A DNA stretch of 5,684 bases from GWB2-37-7 sp049684915. Its GTDB lineage: Bacteria > Bacillota > Clostridia > Lutisporales > Lutisporaceae. The notes under the pieces were generated by a model. The model made no database searches and was not told the DNA's origin. It worked only from the letters and a program-made list of their open reading frames with translations. The position numbers were made by a program, and so were the translations under genes. Positions 1 through 5,574 of this stretch are shown here, in pieces. Numbering within the stretch: the first letter of the stretch is position 1; every line of letters starts with the position of its first letter. The DNA lies in the NCBI GenBank assembly GCA_049684915.1, contig JBAVGO010000179.1, positions 1 through 5,684 of the forward strand, given 5' to 3'.

Positions 1-67
1 ATATCCTCCTTTGTTTTAATGCGGTTGGCGAACCAGTATTAATTCTAACAAAGGAGGTTATCTTTTT
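1..67 (+). terminator. Long nested hairpin followed by a T run; probable terminator of an off-window plus-strand gene
   Basis: The arms at 1-15 and 47-61 are complementary at 14 of 15 positions, with one T-T mismatch at position 4. The inner part also folds: TTAAT (16-20) pairs with ATTAA (38-42), and GGTT (23-26) pairs with AACC (31-34) around a GGCG loop. This gives an almost continuous hairpin of about 60 nt, broken mainly by an unpaired TTCT at 43-46. Five T residues follow at 63-67, which fits a rho-independent terminator for a gene entering from the left. The stem is unusually long for a plain terminator and carries an AGGAGG sequence in its 3' arm. A mobile-element end or a structured RNA is therefore also possible. 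No reading frame of useful length is visible here. Confidence 0.45.
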
Positions 68-93
68 CTACTCATAGCTAAAAGCTTTTTTGA

Positions 94-114
94 ACCACGG
101 GCATAGCCCGTGGT
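94..114. repeat. Perfect 9-bp GC-rich inverted repeat, possibly the end hairpin of an IS200/IS605-type element
   Basis: ACCACGGGC (94-102) and GCCCGTGGT (106-114) pair perfectly around a 3-nt ATA loop. It stands out because the surrounding sequence is very AT-rich. Neither strand has a T run straight after the stem, so it is not a normal terminator. Small subterminal hairpins with a CCCGTGG-type stem are familiar from the ends of IS200/IS605 elements and related REP-like repeats, and this one resembles them. No tnpA or tnpB is visible in the window, so it could be the edge of an element lying to the left or a solitary remnant. The inverted repeat itself is certain; the mobile-element reading is tentative. 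Confidence 0.5.
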
Positions 115-120
115 ATTCTT

Positions 121-157
121 AAAACAATAAAGTAGGGGATGACCTATGTGTCATCCC
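121..157 (-). terminator. Rho-independent terminator of the two-component operon
   Basis: GGGATGAC (136-143) and GTCATCCC (150-157) form a perfect 8-bp stem with a 6-nt loop. It begins 18 nt past the histidine kinase stop codon. Read on the minus strand, the stem is followed by a T-rich tail (CTACTTTATTGTTTT) across about 121-135. The plus strand has no comparable T run after the stem, so it serves the minus-strand operon. Confidence 0.65.
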
Positions 158-175
158 TTAAAAAGAACTCTGAAA

Positions 176-1405
176 TTAGATTAGAGCAGTAAAACATATA
201 GATTTCCCATCCTCACTTCTGACTGAAATCTTTCCATTATGCGCCTGTACAATGGACTTGGCAATAGAAAGCCCAATTCCATATCCCCCAGTTTCTCTTG
301 ATCTTGATGAATCCGCACGATAGAATCTATCAAATAATTTATTCAAATTTTCTTTGTGAATCTTATCCGTAGTATTATATACTTCTATCTTTGATCCTTT
401 TTTTGCAGCAGATAAAGAAATTTTGATGGTTCCTTCCTCATTAGAATACTTAATAGCATTGTCAACAAGAGTAGAAACAAGTTGTTGGATACTGCTCTCA
501 TCTCCATATAATTTCAGTTCTGGCTGAATATCCATTAGAAACTTTTTATTCTGTGTCTGTGCAATGGTCTCAAATGGACCTGCTGTTTTAAAAACTGCAT
601 CACTTAAATCAAAATCAGTAAACACCAATTTAATATTACCCTCATCCATCTTTGAAAGCATCAGTAGATTTTTTACAAGCTTATCAAGACGGATCGTCTG
701 ATTTCTAATACTGGTAATCCATTCATTTTCACCACCTGTCAGCTCCAGCACATCTGCATTGGCTGAAATAATGGCAAGTGGTGTCTTAATCTCGTGTCCT
801 GCATCCGTGATAAACTGCTTTTGTTTCTCAATGCTTTCAATAATCGGATTAATCGCTTTTTTAGAAAAAATAGATACAAGAATAAATACGAGCAGAAGAG
901 TTCCCAGTGCAACTCCACAAGAGGTTAGTAAAAATACAGTAGCCATCTGAATCTGACTTCTACAATCCATAAACACAAGCATGGAACCATAATACTGATC
1001 TATCACTGTATACTTATAAATGCCTTTATATCCACTATTTTTACTGCCCTTGATTACTTTATTTGCATATCCTACTGCATCATCTGAAGAAACAGCGGCA
1101 ATATGACTTGTATCAATCTCTCGAATACTACCATCTTCATTGACCTCTACTACAAAATATCGGGTTTCAAACTGGGTTTCCTCATTCATTTCAAAACCAA
1201 ATTTTGGCTCACGCAGTGGTGGTTTTCCCCTTTCATACTTTGGAAACTTCCCCTGGTTTTCTGAAAGAATCTTAATGACACCATTCACTCTGCGATCCAT
1301 CTGGTAAAGATTAATCACATTAATCGAACCAAAGAACATCACCATAACTAAAGCCAATGACACCATTGCAATGATAATGAATTTTCTTTGTAATTTATTA
1401 ATCAT
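176..1405 (-). CDS. Membrane sensor histidine kinase of a two-component system
   Basis: This 409-residue kinase senses an extracellular signal, autophosphorylates on a histidine and passes the phosphate to the regulator encoded just upstream. Two membrane segments (about residues 11-33 and 155-180) bracket an extracytoplasmic domain of about 120 residues. There is no clear HAMP domain. The HisKA dimerisation helix carries the H-box GHEIKTP, with His204 as the likely phosphorylation site. The ATPase domain shows an N-box (Asn316 in LVDNAIKY), an F-box (LFDRFYR, 357-363) and a glycine-rich G2 box (GGYGIGLSIA, 373-382). The G1 box is degenerate: V-x-D-x-G-x-G-I reads V-Y-N-T-T-D-K-I at 342-349. 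Its ATG overlaps the regulator's stop codon in an ATGA, and a GGAGGAGA ribosome site lies 4 nt upstream (1410-1417), so translation is probably coupled. The sensor domain resembles one frequent in clostridial kinases; the ligand is unknown. Isoleucine is almost never encoded by ATA here, unlike in the chemoreceptor and helicase genes. Confidence 0.95.
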   Translation of the reverse strand: MINKLQRKFIIIAMVSLALVMVMFFGSINVINLYQMDRRVNGVIKILSENQGKFPKYERGKPPLREPKFGFEMNEETQFETRYFVVEVNEDGSIREIDTSHIAAVSSDDAVGYANKVIKGSKNSGYKGIYKYTVIDQYYGSMLVFMDCRSQIQMATVFLLTSCGVALGTLLLVFILVSIFSKKAINPIIESIEKQKQFITDAGHEIKTPLAIISANADVLELTGGENEWITSIRNQTIRLDKLVKNLLMLSKMDEGNIKLVFTDFDLSDAVFKTAGPFETIAQTQNKKFLMDIQPELKLYGDESSIQQLVSTLVDNAIKYSNEEGTIKISLSAAKKGSKIEVYNTTDKIHKENLNKLFDRFYRADSSRSRETGGYGIGLSIAKSIVQAHNGKISVRSEDGKSICFTALI

Positions 1406-2076
1406 TCGCTCTCCTCCAACGTATAGCCAACACCTCTCACTGCCTTGATTTTTACATTGGCATCTAAGGAAGCCAGTTTTTTACGCAGATAAGAAATGTA
1501 TACCCACACCACATTGATTTCGGCTTGTGCATCATATCCCCAAATTCGTTCCATAAACTGTTCTGTAGAAATCAAACATTTTGGACTATTCATCAGCATC
1601 TCAAGCATCTGAAATTCTTTGTTGCTAAGTCTTAGCGTGGATTTTTCATTTGAAAACTCATAGTTTTCTTTGTTAAGGCTAATATTACCCACTTTAATTA
1701 CGTTTGGTGTAAACTCGGATTTTCGTCTGGTCATAGCGCGAATTCTGGCGAGCAATTCCCCTCTTGCAAAAGGCTTGCTCAGATAATCATCCGCTCCCAT
1801 ATCTAATCCAAGAATACGGTCTTCAATCTCAGTCTTTGCAGTTAGCATCAAAATCGGCGTTTGAATTCCCTTTTCCCTCAATTTTTCCAATACCTCAAGT
1901 CCGCTCATCTTCGGCATCATTATATCTAAGATAACCACATCATAATTATCTGATAATCCATAGTCCAACGCGTCTGCTCCATCATATACAGCATCCACCG
2001 AATAATTGTTATGTTTTAAAATGACAACCAAGGCATTTGATAGTTCTTTTTCATCTTCGGCAAGTAAAATTCTCAT
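1402..2076 (-). CDS. OmpR/PhoB-family DNA-binding response regulator
   Basis: This 224-residue protein is the partner of the downstream kinase and acts as a transcription factor when phosphorylated. The receiver domain (about 1-118) has the acidic pair Glu7/Asp8, the phosphorylation site Asp51 in VVILDIMMP, Thr79 and Lys101 in YLSKPF. All the catalytic positions expected for an active receiver are present. The C-terminal winged-helix domain (about 125-222) ends with the family signatures VVWVYISYLRKKL and RGVGYTL. Its length is typical of the family. The ATG is preceded 8 nt upstream by a GGAGA ribosome site, supporting the chosen start. The gene is first in the operon and overlaps the kinase gene by 4 bp. 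A close sigma-A promoter and a more distant TATAAT box with tandem 11-bp repeats lie upstream, so autoregulation is plausible. It resembles VanR/PhoP-like regulators in general, but nothing visible assigns target genes. Confidence 0.96.
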   Translation of the reverse strand: MRILLAEDEKELSNALVVILKHNNYSVDAVYDGADALDYGLSDNYDVVILDIMMPKMSGLEVLEKLREKGIQTPILMLTAKTEIEDRILGLDMGADDYLSKPFARGELLARIRAMTRRKSEFTPNVIKVGNISLNKENYEFSNEKSTLRLSNKEFQMLEMLMNSPKCLISTEQFMERIWGYDAQAEINVVWVYISYLRKKLASLDANVKIKAVRGVGYTLEESE

Positions 2077-2109
2077 CTACATTTTCTCCATCCTCATGTT
2101 ATTTCTTCT

Positions 2110-2138
2110 ATCATATCCCGAATAGTCCGAAAGTTCAA
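2110..2138 (-). promoter_or_regulatory. Sigma-A type promoter of the two-component operon (proximal)
   Basis: On the minus strand a TTGAAC -35 box (2133-2138) and a TATGAT -10 box (2110-2115) are separated by exactly 17 nt, close to the consensus. Transcription would begin near 2103, giving a leader of roughly 27 nt that includes the GGAGA ribosome site. A short inverted repeat, TTCAA-n5-TTGAA (2134-2148), overlaps the -35 box and could be a regulator site. Confidence 0.6.
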
Positions 2139-2216
2139 ATCCGTTGAAGCAATTTCATCTGCACACCGTTTTAATTCGATCCTAACTAAGATGGTCGTTT
2201 TTAACTCCTATTTTGG

Positions 2217-2251
2217 ATTATATTCTTACAACCTTAAATAAACTTTAAATT
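2217..2251 (-). promoter_or_regulatory. Distal TATAAT box with two 11-bp tandem repeats; candidate OmpR-family autoregulatory promoter
   Basis: Read on the minus strand, AATTTAAAGTT (2251-2241) is followed directly by TATTTAAGGTT (2240-2230), matching at 9 of 11 positions. A perfect TATAAT (2222-2217) comes 7 nt later. No good -35 hexamer is present; the repeats sit where it would be. Tandem half-sites about 11 bp apart covering the -35 region are the known layout of promoters activated by OmpR/PhoB-family regulators. That fits binding by the regulator encoded about 140 bp downstream. The repeats are AT-rich, so chance cannot be excluded. Confidence 0.4.
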
Positions 2252-2409
2252 ATGATAGTATACCCAAATACTACATTGGCTTAAAATGCATCACATATGA
2301 ATCTCCTGTTTGATGGGTAGTTATTAGTAGCAACATCAGGCATATAATTATTGTTGTCTATACGTTTTTCAGCACCTTCTCTGTAACATATTTTATTAAA
2401 AATTTCAAT
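2252..2409. other. Middle of the divergent intergenic region, no supported gene
   Basis: Together with the flanking promoters this forms the roughly 400-bp gap between the regulator and the chemoreceptor. I see no riboswitch, tRNA or strong hairpin. The minus strand has an open frame ending in TAA at 2281-2283 that reads like protein sequence (for example MPDVATNNYPSNRRFICDAF). Upstream that frame runs through the chemoreceptor promoter and into its coding sequence on the opposite strand, with no ribosome site at a sensible start. It may be a decayed gene end or chance. Confidence 0.3.
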
Positions 2410-2437
2410 TTGCGAATTTTGTAGAATGTGGTAGAAT
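2410..2437 (+). promoter_or_regulatory. Probable sigma-A promoter of the chemoreceptor gene
   Basis: TTGCGA (2410-2415) and TAGAAT (2432-2437) are separated by 16 nt, a reasonable though not perfect sigma-A match. The sequence GTAGAAT occurs twice, at 2421-2427 and 2431-2437, so the exact -10 box is uncertain. The predicted start is near 2444, giving a leader of roughly 30 nt. No sigma-D (FliA-type, TAAA/GCCGATAA) motility promoter was seen. Confidence 0.5.
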
Positions 2438-2460
2438 ATACACATGTTAATACAATAATA

Positions 2461-2468
2461 AGGGGGGG
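2461..2468 (+). promoter_or_regulatory. Unusual G-tract ribosome binding site of the chemoreceptor gene
   Basis: The sequence A followed by seven G lies 8 nt ahead of the ATG at 2477, where a Shine-Dalgarno site is expected, and fixes that start. A seven-G run is rare in such AT-rich DNA. It pairs with the CCUCC of 16S rRNA only partly in any single register. Being a homopolymer, it could change length by slippage. Confidence 0.6.
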
Positions 2469-2476
2469 CCACTGGG

Positions 2477-3997
2477 ATGGGTAATAATAACCTACTTATA
2501 AAAAACGAGTTTGAGACAAATAAACTTTGTGCCAAAATAATGATGGCATCTATAGGATTTTTAGCTGTAGTCTATTTGATGCAGATACTCAAAATATTTT
2601 TGAGTGATTTGTTTCAGGTAGGAATTGCTTTTTCAATAGCTACTATACTGCTGCTAATACCTGCTGTATTTGTATTTGTATTAAAGAAAGAGAGCTATTG
2701 GATTAAGTATATGATTGTAACTAATGCAGTTCTGACTGTCGCTATAATAAATATTTTTCTATCTAAGGATGTAGTTGTGCTGTGGATTTATGCGGTTACT
2801 TTAGCAAGCTTATATTTTTCTAAAAAACTAAGCTGGTATTCACTGATTGTATCAATGATATTTCTGACAACAAGTCAAATAATAAGTACAAACACAGGTC
2901 TAATGCTAGATGCTAATTATCAAAATGATTGGTTTATACCTGTACTTTCAAGAGATATAGAGGTTGCAGCTCTGGCTCTTATCTATATAATTCTCTCCGG
3001 CCGCACAAAGAATATGCTAGAGAATGTAGTTGGTTCGGAGGAGCAAAAAACGCTTTTGAATAAGCTTCTATCTTTAATTAATAAGTCAACAAAGGTTTCA
3101 AATATATTAGTAAGCTCTGTTAATACATTATCAAATACAACAAACGAAACAACTAAGCTTAATGAGCAAATAACAAACAATACAAGTCAGATAACCATAG
3201 GATCGGAAAATGCTAATAGTTTTATTAATCAAGCAACAGAATCTATATTTGAAATATCCGGTAGTCTAAGCAGCACAGCAGAAGAAGGCAAAGTAGTATC
3301 AGATATGTCTGCTGAGTTGAACAGGCTTACAGAAAACAGTGGCATAATAATAAAAGAAGCAGTTAAAGAAATGAAGGTAATAGAGAAAACTACTATAGAA
3401 AGTAAGGATATAATTAATAAGCTTGGACAAAGATCCAATGAAATAGGTCAAATAGTAGAGGTAATAAAGGAGATTTCTGGTCAAACCAATCTTCTAGCAT
3501 TAAATGCTGCTATAGAAGCAGCGCGTTCAGGGGAATTTGGCAGGGGTTTCGCTGTAGTAGCAGATGAAATAAGAAAGCTTGCGGAACAATCTGAGAAAGC
3601 CACTAAGGAGATTGCCAGCCTTATAAATGAAGTACTTCAGGATACTAGCTTTGCAGTAGAATCAATGGAACGCAATGCAGTCTTAGTAGGCAATGGCTTG
3701 GATATAATTAATAAAGCTGGATTGTCATTTGAAAATGTTGCAAGTACAGGCAAGGTTGTAAACGATAGAGTTCAGGAAATTGCGCAAGCGACTCAGGAAG
3801 CGGCAGACAGTGGAAACAAGTTGGTTGAGCTGGTTGAAGAAATAAGAGATATAAATAATAAAAACCTAGATGAATTAAAGGGCATAGCACATGCATCACA
3901 GGGTCAGCTTATATCCATGAAAGAAGTAGCTGCTTCAGTTGACGATATTAGCGATATATCTGCAGAGCTTATCCAAGTATTGGAAGAAATGAGCTAA
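2477..3997 (+). CDS. Methyl-accepting chemotaxis protein with a multi-pass membrane sensor
   Basis: This 506-residue chemoreceptor would control the kinase CheA through CheW. The N-terminal third has about six hydrophobic segments (roughly residues 22-41, 46-69, 76-95, 98-114, 118-136 and 160-174) joined by short loops. There is no large extracellular ligand domain, so the signal is probably sensed in or close to the membrane. No HAMP domain is evident. A long helical, coiled-coil region (about 185-505) follows. It contains the highly conserved hairpin tip that contacts CheA and CheW, from EISGQTNLLALNAAIEAARS (332-351) through GRGFAVVADEIRKLAEQS (355-372). Helices of similar length flank the tip, as expected of a complete signalling domain. 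The protein ends without a CheR-binding pentapeptide. The gene stands alone, with its own promoter and a strong terminator, diverging from the two-component operon and converging on dbpA. Its codons favour ATA for isoleucine (16 of the first 25). A role in chemotaxis is well supported; the ligand is unknown. Confidence 0.95.
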   Translation: MGNNNLLIKNEFETNKLCAKIMMASIGFLAVVYLMQILKIFLSDLFQVGIAFSIATILLLIPAVFVFVLKKESYWIKYMIVTNAVLTVAIINIFLSKDVVVLWIYAVTLASLYFSKKLSWYSLIVSMIFLTTSQIISTNTGLMLDANYQNDWFIPVLSRDIEVAALALIYIILSGRTKNMLENVVGSEEQKTLLNKLLSLINKSTKVSNILVSSVNTLSNTTNETTKLNEQITNNTSQITIGSENANSFINQATESIFEISGSLSSTAEEGKVVSDMSAELNRLTENSGIIIKEAVKEMKVIEKTTIESKDIINKLGQRSNEIGQIVEVIKEISGQTNLLALNAAIEAARSGEFGRGFAVVADEIRKLAEQSEKATKEIASLINEVLQDTSFAVESMERNAVLVGNGLDIINKAGLSFENVASTGKVVNDRVQEIAQATQEAADSGNKLVELVEEIRDINNKNLDELKGIAHASQGQLISMKEVAASVDDISDISAELIQVLEEMS

Positions 3998-4031
3998 TAT
4001 TCAGATATTGAGGTGCCAGCTATTTACAGTA

Positions 4032-4075
4032 AATACACCTTTTGATTAGATGAAATCAAGAGGTGTATTATTTTT
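4032..4075 (+). terminator. Strong rho-independent terminator of the chemoreceptor gene, between convergent genes
   Basis: The arms at 4032-4047 and 4054-4069 pair along all 16 positions, counting one G-U wobble, around a 6-nt loop. A T run follows at 4071-4075 on the plus strand. The stem begins 34 nt after the chemoreceptor stop codon. It also lies about 60 nt past the end of dbpA on the other strand. The tail on that side is weaker (ATTTACTGT), so it may stop transcription in both directions but mainly serves the plus strand. Confidence 0.85.
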
Positions 4076-4128
4076 AGAAAAGTTAGTATGCTAAAGTTGG
4101 TACATGTAGAGTAATGTAAATATTTAGC

Positions 4129-5574
4129 CTACATATCGACTTTACTTACAGTACGAAGTCTACCTTTGATAGGGGTCTTTTGCAGCTCCGTAAATACTAG
4201 CTCACCTTTATTGTTAAGAATCTCTACAAAGGTAGATACATCAACTATGTTAATAATCCCTATATCTGCCTTGGTCATACCCTCTATACTGCAAAGTGTA
4301 CCTACGATATCTACTGCCCTCATCTTTGTTTTCTTACCTGCATTAATATGTAGCTTCATAATCTCTTTGCTTAGATTAACGCCTTTTGATTCTTTAATTT
4401 CGGGTATTCTATTAATTTTCTCAACAAACTCTTCTTTAAAGCTATTCACCGTTTCTTTTCCTGGTCTTTCCTTCAAAAGAATCTCTTTATCAATATAGCG
4501 TTGTATATCATTTAAAAATCTATTATCGTTTTGTGTTACAAAGGTAATTGCTCTCCCCAGCTTGCCAATGCGTCCGGTTCTTCCTATACGATGAACATAG
4601 CTTTCCCCGTCTTCAGGTATATCATAATTAATAACAAGGGTGATGTCATCTATGTCTATCCCCCTAGCTGCGACATCAGTTGCTACAAGGTATCTAAAAT
4701 AACCCTGCTTAAAATCATTCATTACTTTTAATCTATCACTTTGTTCCATGCCGCCATGTATTTTCCTGCAAGTATACTTCAACTCTAACAGCTCATTATA
4801 AACCTGGTCTACCTTTTGTTTTGTATTGCAAAAAACAATACAGCTGTCTGGGTTCTCTATTACCGTAACATCTCTCAAAAGGTTTATTTTATCCGCTTCT
4901 TTTATATTGTATCTTTCCTGACATATCCTATCTGCCGTATTATTTTGTTCTTCTATTTCAACCTGTACAGGAGTCTTCATGTATTTGCCGCATAAAATCT
5001 TTATATCTACAGGCATTGTCGCTGACAACAAGATTGTCACATGTTCTTGGGGCAAGTGGGTTATTATGGTCTCAATTTGTTCTATAAATCCCATATTAAG
5101 CATTTCATCTGCTTCATCTAACACAATATATCTTATATTAGATGTGTCAAATGTCCCACTTTCAATATGATCTATAATACGACCTGGTGTGCCAACTACC
5201 ACATGTGTTTTTTGCTTAAGTTCCTTCTCTTGGTCATAGAAAGGGGCTCCCCCATATACTGCCGCTACTTTAAGCCGCTTAAACCTGCCTATGTTAAAAA
5301 TATCCTCTTTGACTTGGATAGCAAGCTCTCTTGTGGGTGCAATCACCAGTGCTTGAGGTTTATTCTCTTCCCAATCTATCAATTGACAAATAGGTATGGC
5401 AAATGCCGCAGTCTTCCCACTCCCGGTTTGGGACTTTACTATGATATCCTTTTGCTCCAGCACAGCCGGTATAACCTGCTCCTGAACCTTCGTGGGACTA
5501 TCAAAGTTCAATATACTGATTGATTTTAATAACTCACTGCTTAATTTATAATCGCTAAAGCTTGTTTTACTCAT
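4129..5574 (-). CDS. dbpA: ATP-dependent DEAD-box RNA helicase DbpA (YxiN type)
   Basis: This 481-residue RNA helicase belongs to the family that binds hairpin 92 of 23S rRNA and remodels it during 50S subunit assembly. All core motifs are visible: the Q motif (Gln31 in SPTKVQEQ), Walker A SQTGSGKT (48-55), PTRELA (80-85), TPGR (129-132), DEAD (153-156), SAT (184-186), IVFCNTK (246-252), ATDVAARGID (298-307) and HRIGRTGR (328-335). A C-terminal domain (about 405-478, from KLHINAGKKTKMRAVDIVG to the end) matches the DbpA RNA-binding domain. That domain gives the 23S specificity and separates this protein from CshA/DeaD-type helicases. The length is close to Bacillus subtilis YxiN/DbpA, about 479 residues. 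The ATG at 5574 is the only usable start, since an in-frame TAG lies nine codons upstream. It overlaps the stop of the preceding gene (ATGA) and has only a weak AAAGAGATGA-like ribosome site, so translation is probably coupled. No separate promoter is obvious. Confidence 0.95.
   Translation of the reverse strand: MSKTSFSDYKLSSELLKSISILNFDSPTKVQEQVIPAVLEQKDIIVKSQTGSGKTAAFAIPICQLIDWEENKPQALVIAPTRELAIQVKEDIFNIGRFKRLKVAAVYGGAPFYDQEKELKQKTHVVVGTPGRIIDHIESGTFDTSNIRYIVLDEADEMLNMGFIEQIETIITHLPQEHVTILLSATMPVDIKILCGKYMKTPVQVEIEEQNNTADRICQERYNIKEADKINLLRDVTVIENPDSCIVFCNTKQKVDQVYNELLELKYTCRKIHGGMEQSDRLKVMNDFKQGYFRYLVATDVAARGIDIDDITLVINYDIPEDGESYVHRIGRTGRIGKLGRAITFVTQNDNRFLNDIQRYIDKEILLKERPGKETVNSFKEEFVEKINRIPEIKESKGVNLSKEIMKLHINAGKKTKMRAVDIVGTLCSIEGMTKADIGIINIVDVSTFVEILNNKGELVFTELQKTPIKGRLRTVSKVDM

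Noticed and set aside
3..77. Plus-strand open frame of 24 codons from the left edge ending in TAG
   Set aside because: It runs entirely through the long inverted repeat, whose structure explains the sequence better, and the peptide resembles nothing I recognise.
759..950. A 63-codon plus-strand frame opposite the histidine kinase
   Set aside because: It is antisense to the conserved H-box and second membrane segment and lacks any independent support.
2281..2476. Possible cyclic-di-GMP riboswitch ahead of the chemoreceptor
   Set aside because: Such riboswitches often precede chemoreceptor genes in Clostridia, but none of the conserved elements of the GEMM fold is visible, and the leader after the promoter is only about 30 nt.
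2281..2535. An 84-codon minus-strand reading frame starting inside the chemoreceptor gene
   Set aside because: Its first third is antisense to the chemoreceptor promoter and N terminus, it has no convincing ribosome site, and its N-terminal residues show no recognisable domain. Only its last part is kept, as a weak remnant candidate.
2983..3899. Minus-strand frames opposite the chemoreceptor signalling domain
   Set aside because: They mirror the conserved coiled-coil coding sequence and have no ribosome sites or recognisable protein features.
4166..5523. Several plus-strand frames of 60-118 codons opposite dbpA
   Set aside because: They are antisense shadows of a gene whose motifs are all intact, and their translations are rich in Ser, Ile and Leu without any domain.
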